A DNA stretch of 7,597 nucleotides from an uncultured Collinsella sp. (lineage in GTDB: Bacteria; Actinomycetota; Coriobacteriia; Coriobacteriales; Coriobacteriaceae): the NCBI GenBank assembly GCA_902470695.1, contig CABRHH010000052.1, positions 1 through 7,597 of the forward strand, written 5' to 3'. The position numbers and the translations under genes are program-made. The notes beneath the pieces are model-generated. The model ran no database searches and was not told the origin of the DNA. It was given only the letters and a program-made list of their open reading frames with translations. Of the stretch, positions 5,457 through 7,597 are shown piece after piece (positions within the stretch are counted from its first letter, which is position 1; each line of letters opens with the position of its first letter).

Positions 5457-6484
5457 GCGAGAACAAGACGTTGAACACGTACTGCGTTGAGTGCGACCGG
5501 GAGGTCGACGCGCGAATCGAGCATCGCGGCGAGTCGATGCGCATCAGGGGGCAGGAGACCCCGTTCGAAAGCGAGGTCGCGGTCTGCCCCGACTGCGGGG
5601 CCGTGATCGCTGATTCCCGGGTCGAGGGACGCAACATCGCTGCGGCGTACTCGGCGTACCGCGCCGCAAACAGCCTCCTCTCGCCGGAGGAGATCAGGGA
5701 GATACGAAACCGCTACGGGCTGTCCCTGAGGGATTTCAGCCGCTTCCTCGGATTCGGCGAGCAGACCGTGGCCCGCTACGAATCCGGCGCCCTCCAGGAC
5801 GAGGTGCACGACGGGATGATGCGGCTCGCGGCGAACCCCGAGGGCGCATCGCTGCTCCTCGGCATCAGGAGGAATCAGCTTCCAGGGCGCGTCATCGAAG
5901 CTGCGGAGAACTTCATCGCCTCCCAGCCCGACCGACGGCCCCAAGCCATCGACCTGAGCTGGCCGCCACTGGAGGCGTTCACCCCGTCGAGTGCGAACGG
6001 GTACAGGGCCTTCGACTGGGAGCGCGCCGCCGCCGCAGTCGTCGCGCTGGCCAGACGATGCAAAAACCTCTACAAGACGAAGCTGCAGAAAGCGATGTTC
6101 TTCCTGGACTACTACTGCTTCGGCCAGACCAGCTCGTCGCTCACGGGAATCTCGTACGCCCATGCCGACTACGGCCCCGTCATCAACGACAAGGACGCGC
6201 TGCTCTACGCCCTCCAGCAACGCGGCGATATCGAGCTGGTCCCGAACGGATGGGGCGAGATCGTGACGCCGCTGGTGAACTCCGATGAGACGTTCAACGA
6301 GATGGAGCTCGAGCACATCGAACTCGTCGCGAGGTTCGTCGACACGTTCGACACCGCTACCGCCATTTCCGGCTTCTCACACGAGCTTGCCGCTTGGAAG
6401 GAGACCGAGAGCGGAGAGATCATCGATTACCCGAGCCACGCGGAGGAGGTCGTGAGGGCGGTCGACCGGAAGGCGACTGCCTAA
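5453..6484 (+). CDS. Antitoxin with zinc region, HTH and Panacea (DUF4065/SocA-like) domain
   Basis: This is a 343-residue protein starting at a GTG overlapping the toxin stop, with GGAGG seven bases upstream. Residues 1-60 form an MqsA/YgiT-like zinc region: Cys11-x2-Cys14 and Cys45-x2-Cys48, then a VxGRN-like VEGRN. Residues about 77-115 are an XRE helix-turn-helix (SPEEIREIRNRYGLSLRDFSRFLGFGEQTVARYESG). Residues about 190-330 match the Panacea/DUF4065 layout: LQKAMFFLDYYCF (211-223), TGISYAHADYGPVIND (231-246), then ELVPNGWGEI and a final helix with FSHELAAW (308-315). Panacea domains are known to neutralise many unrelated toxins; MqsA-type N-terminal domains bind MqsR through zinc. The HTH probably represses the operon at the palindrome 5081-5098. 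E. coli MqsA is about 131 residues, so this is much longer, with a second neutralising domain. Confidence 0.85.
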   Translation: MSENKTLNTYCVECDREVDARIEHRGESMRIRGQETPFESEVAVCPDCGAVIADSRVEGRNIAAAYSAYRAANSLLSPEEIREIRNRYGLSLRDFSRFLGFGEQTVARYESGALQDEVHDGMMRLAANPEGASLLLGIRRNQLPGRVIEAAENFIASQPDRRPQAIDLSWPPLEAFTPSSANGYRAFDWERAAAAVVALARRCKNLYKTKLQKAMFFLDYYCFGQTSSSLTGISYAHADYGPVINDKDALLYALQQRGDIELVPNGWGEIVTPLVNSDETFNEMELEHIELVARFVDTFDTATAISGFSHELAAWKETESGEIIDYPSHAEEVVRAVDRKATA

Positions 6485-6498
6485 AGCCTCGACCGCGT

Positions 6499-6522
6499 GC
6501 GTTTAAGCATTCGCCTAAACGC
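6499..6522. repeat. Hairpin after the antitoxin gene
   Basis: GCGTTTAAGC (6499-6508) and GCCTAAACGC (6513-6522) pair with one mismatch around an ATTC loop, 15 bases after the antitoxin stop. On the plus strand it is followed by AAAAAG rather than a T-run, so it does not look like a standard intrinsic terminator for the antitoxin transcript. It may instead stabilise the mRNA end or act together with the next structure. Confidence 0.5.
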
Positions 6523-6573
6523 AAAAAGCCCCTCCACCCGACGCCGACGAAGGCAGGGCGGGGCGGAGGGGGC
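6523..6573 (-). terminator. Candidate intrinsic terminator for leftward transcription
   Basis: On the minus strand, GCCCCCTCC (6573-6565) pairs with GGAGGGGC (6535-6528), with one bulged base, and is followed by TTTTT (6527-6523). The loop of about 29 bases is large but GC-rich and can fold further. It would stop transcripts entering from the right, antisense to the integrase, before they reach the cargo genes. Confidence 0.45.
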
Positions 6574-6596
6574 GGACCGGGACAACAAGAGAGAGC

Positions 6597-6635
6597 GCCG
6601 TGCGCACGGGGCCTAGGAAACTTCGCGCGCACGGC
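6597..6635. repeat. Perfect 9-bp inverted repeat upstream of the integrase
   Basis: GCCGTGCGC (6597-6605) and GCGCACGGC (6627-6635) are exact inverted copies around a 21-base loop. They lie 32 bases before the integrase ATG and are followed by AAAAG. The position suits a leader hairpin or a regulator/recombinase arm site controlling integrase expression; no function is proven. Confidence 0.5.
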
Positions 6636-6666
6636 AAAAGCGTCCCCGAGAAAGGACGGTTCCATT

Positions 6667-7597
6667 ATGCCACGCAAGTCCAGAAGGCGCTCGTTCGGCT
6701 CCATCACGGAGCGCGAGCGCGGCAAAAGGTACGTCCTGAGATGGATGGAGAACACCGAGCGCGGCCGCAGGCGGGTCTCGCGCACGGTGCGCGGCACCTA
6801 CGCCGAGGCCAGCCGCGAACTGGCGCGCATCCAGTGCGAGAGGTCCGAGGACAAGCCCACCATGACGCTCGGCGAGGTTTATGAAAAGTGGTACCTGCCC
6901 TACAATGAGAGGCGCGTCAGTGACGGCAAGCTCAAGGAGGGCACCTTCGAGACATATCGAAAGGTCTGGAGAAGCACGTGCCGGAAGAGATGGGCAGAAG
7001 TGCCGGTGACGATTCCGAGGCCGAGGGAGATACAGTCGTGGCTTGACAGCCTGCCGAACGCGACGGCGAAGATAGCCATCGTCGTGATGCGCGGGGTCAT
7101 GGCGCGCGCGGAGCACTACGAGCTGGTCGCCGACAACAAGTTCAGAAAGCAGTACGACATGCCCGTGAAGGCCGCGTACACGCATCCGAAGGACGTCTAC
7201 ACCCTCGAAAAGGCAGACGCGGTGTACCGCTCCATACAGAACAGCAGCATGCGGGCGGCTTTCATCATGTGCTGCTTCGGAAGCGCGCGCGTTGGCGAGT
7301 CGCTCGCGGTGCGCGCGGACGAGCCGTATCCGGTCGCGGCGGGCGGCATCGAGTTCGCCGCCGTGCCGATCATAAGGCGCATGCCGAACAGCGGAGACGG
7401 GCCTATGCCGGACGGCGACCTGAAGAACGCCCAAAGCGCGCGGACGGTGCTCATCCCACCTCCATGGGGCAGATGGCTGCTGGATATAGCGGACGGCCAG
7501 AGAGCCCAGGGCAGCGAGTGGCTGTGCCCGAGCCCCGACGGTCTGCCGTACAACGAGCGGGGGATCAGGAGGCTGTGGCGGGAGGCGGCCGGCACCG
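6667..7597 (+). CDS. int: Prophage tyrosine integrase (3' end outside window)
   Basis: The frame runs open from the ATG at 6667 to the window edge (310 codons seen). AAAGGA at 6651-6656 is the ribosome site. The basic N-terminus (MPRKSRRRSFGSITERERGKRYVLRWMEN) followed by TYAEASRELA is the arm-binding domain of phage integrases. Residues about 66-165 (TLGEVYEKWYLPYNE ... TFETYRKVW) are the core-binding SAM-like domain. From about 175 the catalytic domain begins. CCFGSARVGESLAV contains Arg208 with Glu211, the first catalytic arginine box, and LKNAQSARTVLIPP (252-265) fits the beta-hairpin with the catalytic lysine. The HxxR box and the nucleophilic tyrosine lie beyond the edge. It would catalyse site-specific integration and, with an excisionase, excision. 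Being outermost and reading outward, it should be followed by the attachment site. Confidence 0.93.
   Translation, partial: MPRKSRRRSFGSITERERGKRYVLRWMENTERGRRRVSRTVRGTYAEASRELARIQCERSEDKPTMTLGEVYEKWYLPYNERRVSDGKLKEGTFETYRKVWRSTCRKRWAEVPVTIPRPREIQSWLDSLPNATAKIAIVVMRGVMARAEHYELVADNKFRKQYDMPVKAAYTHPKDVYTLEKADAVYRSIQNSSMRAAFIMCCFGSARVGESLAVRADEPYPVAAGGIEFAAVPIIRRMPNSGDGPMPDGDLKNAQSARTVLIPPPWGRWLLDIADGQRAQGSEWLCPSPDGLPYNERGIRRLWREAAGT

Noticed and set aside
5366..6316. Minus-strand open frame of 316 codons opposite the antitoxin
   Set aside because: The plus strand encodes recognisable zinc, HTH and Panacea motifs; the opposite frame is its shadow.
6613..7434. Minus-strand open frame of 273 codons opposite the integrase
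   Set aside because: The plus strand shows integrase domains with the catalytic Arg box; the reverse frame has no start signal or motif.

Overview
This window is the early/lysogeny end of a prophage in a high-GC Gram-positive host. Dense GC-rich codon use, strong AGGAGG-type ribosome binding sites and phage proteins of gut-actinobacterial style make a Coriobacteriia host (Eggerthellaceae-like) the best guess. That host assignment is inference from style, not from a database match.

Left part (1-3124, all minus strand): a leftward early operon begins at a Cro-like regulator (2762-3124). It crosses a strongly structured 264-base stretch with no convincing gene (2498-2761), then a 33-residue peptide and a small helix-turn-helix protein of excisionase/MerR type. 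A 40-residue single-span membrane peptide, a RusA-type Holliday-junction resolvase, a RecT-like single-strand annealing protein and a DUF1351-like protein (cut by the window edge) follow. The last five genes are tightly packed: starts overlap the preceding stops at 2135-2141, 2019-2028 and 729-731. RusA, RecT and DUF1351 form a recombination/replication module.

Centre (3125-3908): the genetic switch. A relatively AT-rich divergent intergenic region carries a clear leftward promoter and a 13/15 inverted-repeat operator candidate. The plus-strand gene is a CI-like repressor with an N-terminal DNA-binding region and a C-terminal S24/LexA-like self-cleavage domain (Ala89-Gly90, Ser124, Lys162).

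Right part (3908-6484, plus strand): cargo lying between repressor and integrase, the usual place for lysogenic-conversion genes. First is a 352-residue DUF2806-like protein whose start overlaps the repressor stop. It is followed by a short stretch that reads like the tail of a different S24 repressor, suggesting that the cargo arrived by recombination through the 3' end of the repressor gene. Then, behind a perfect 18-bp palindrome, comes a toxin-antitoxin pair: an MqsR-like toxin, and an antitoxin combining an MqsA-like zinc region, an HTH and a Panacea/SocA-type (DUF4065) domain.

After a leader with two inverted repeats and a minus-strand terminator candidate, a tyrosine integrase starts at 6667 and runs off the window. 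The attachment site should lie to the right of the window.
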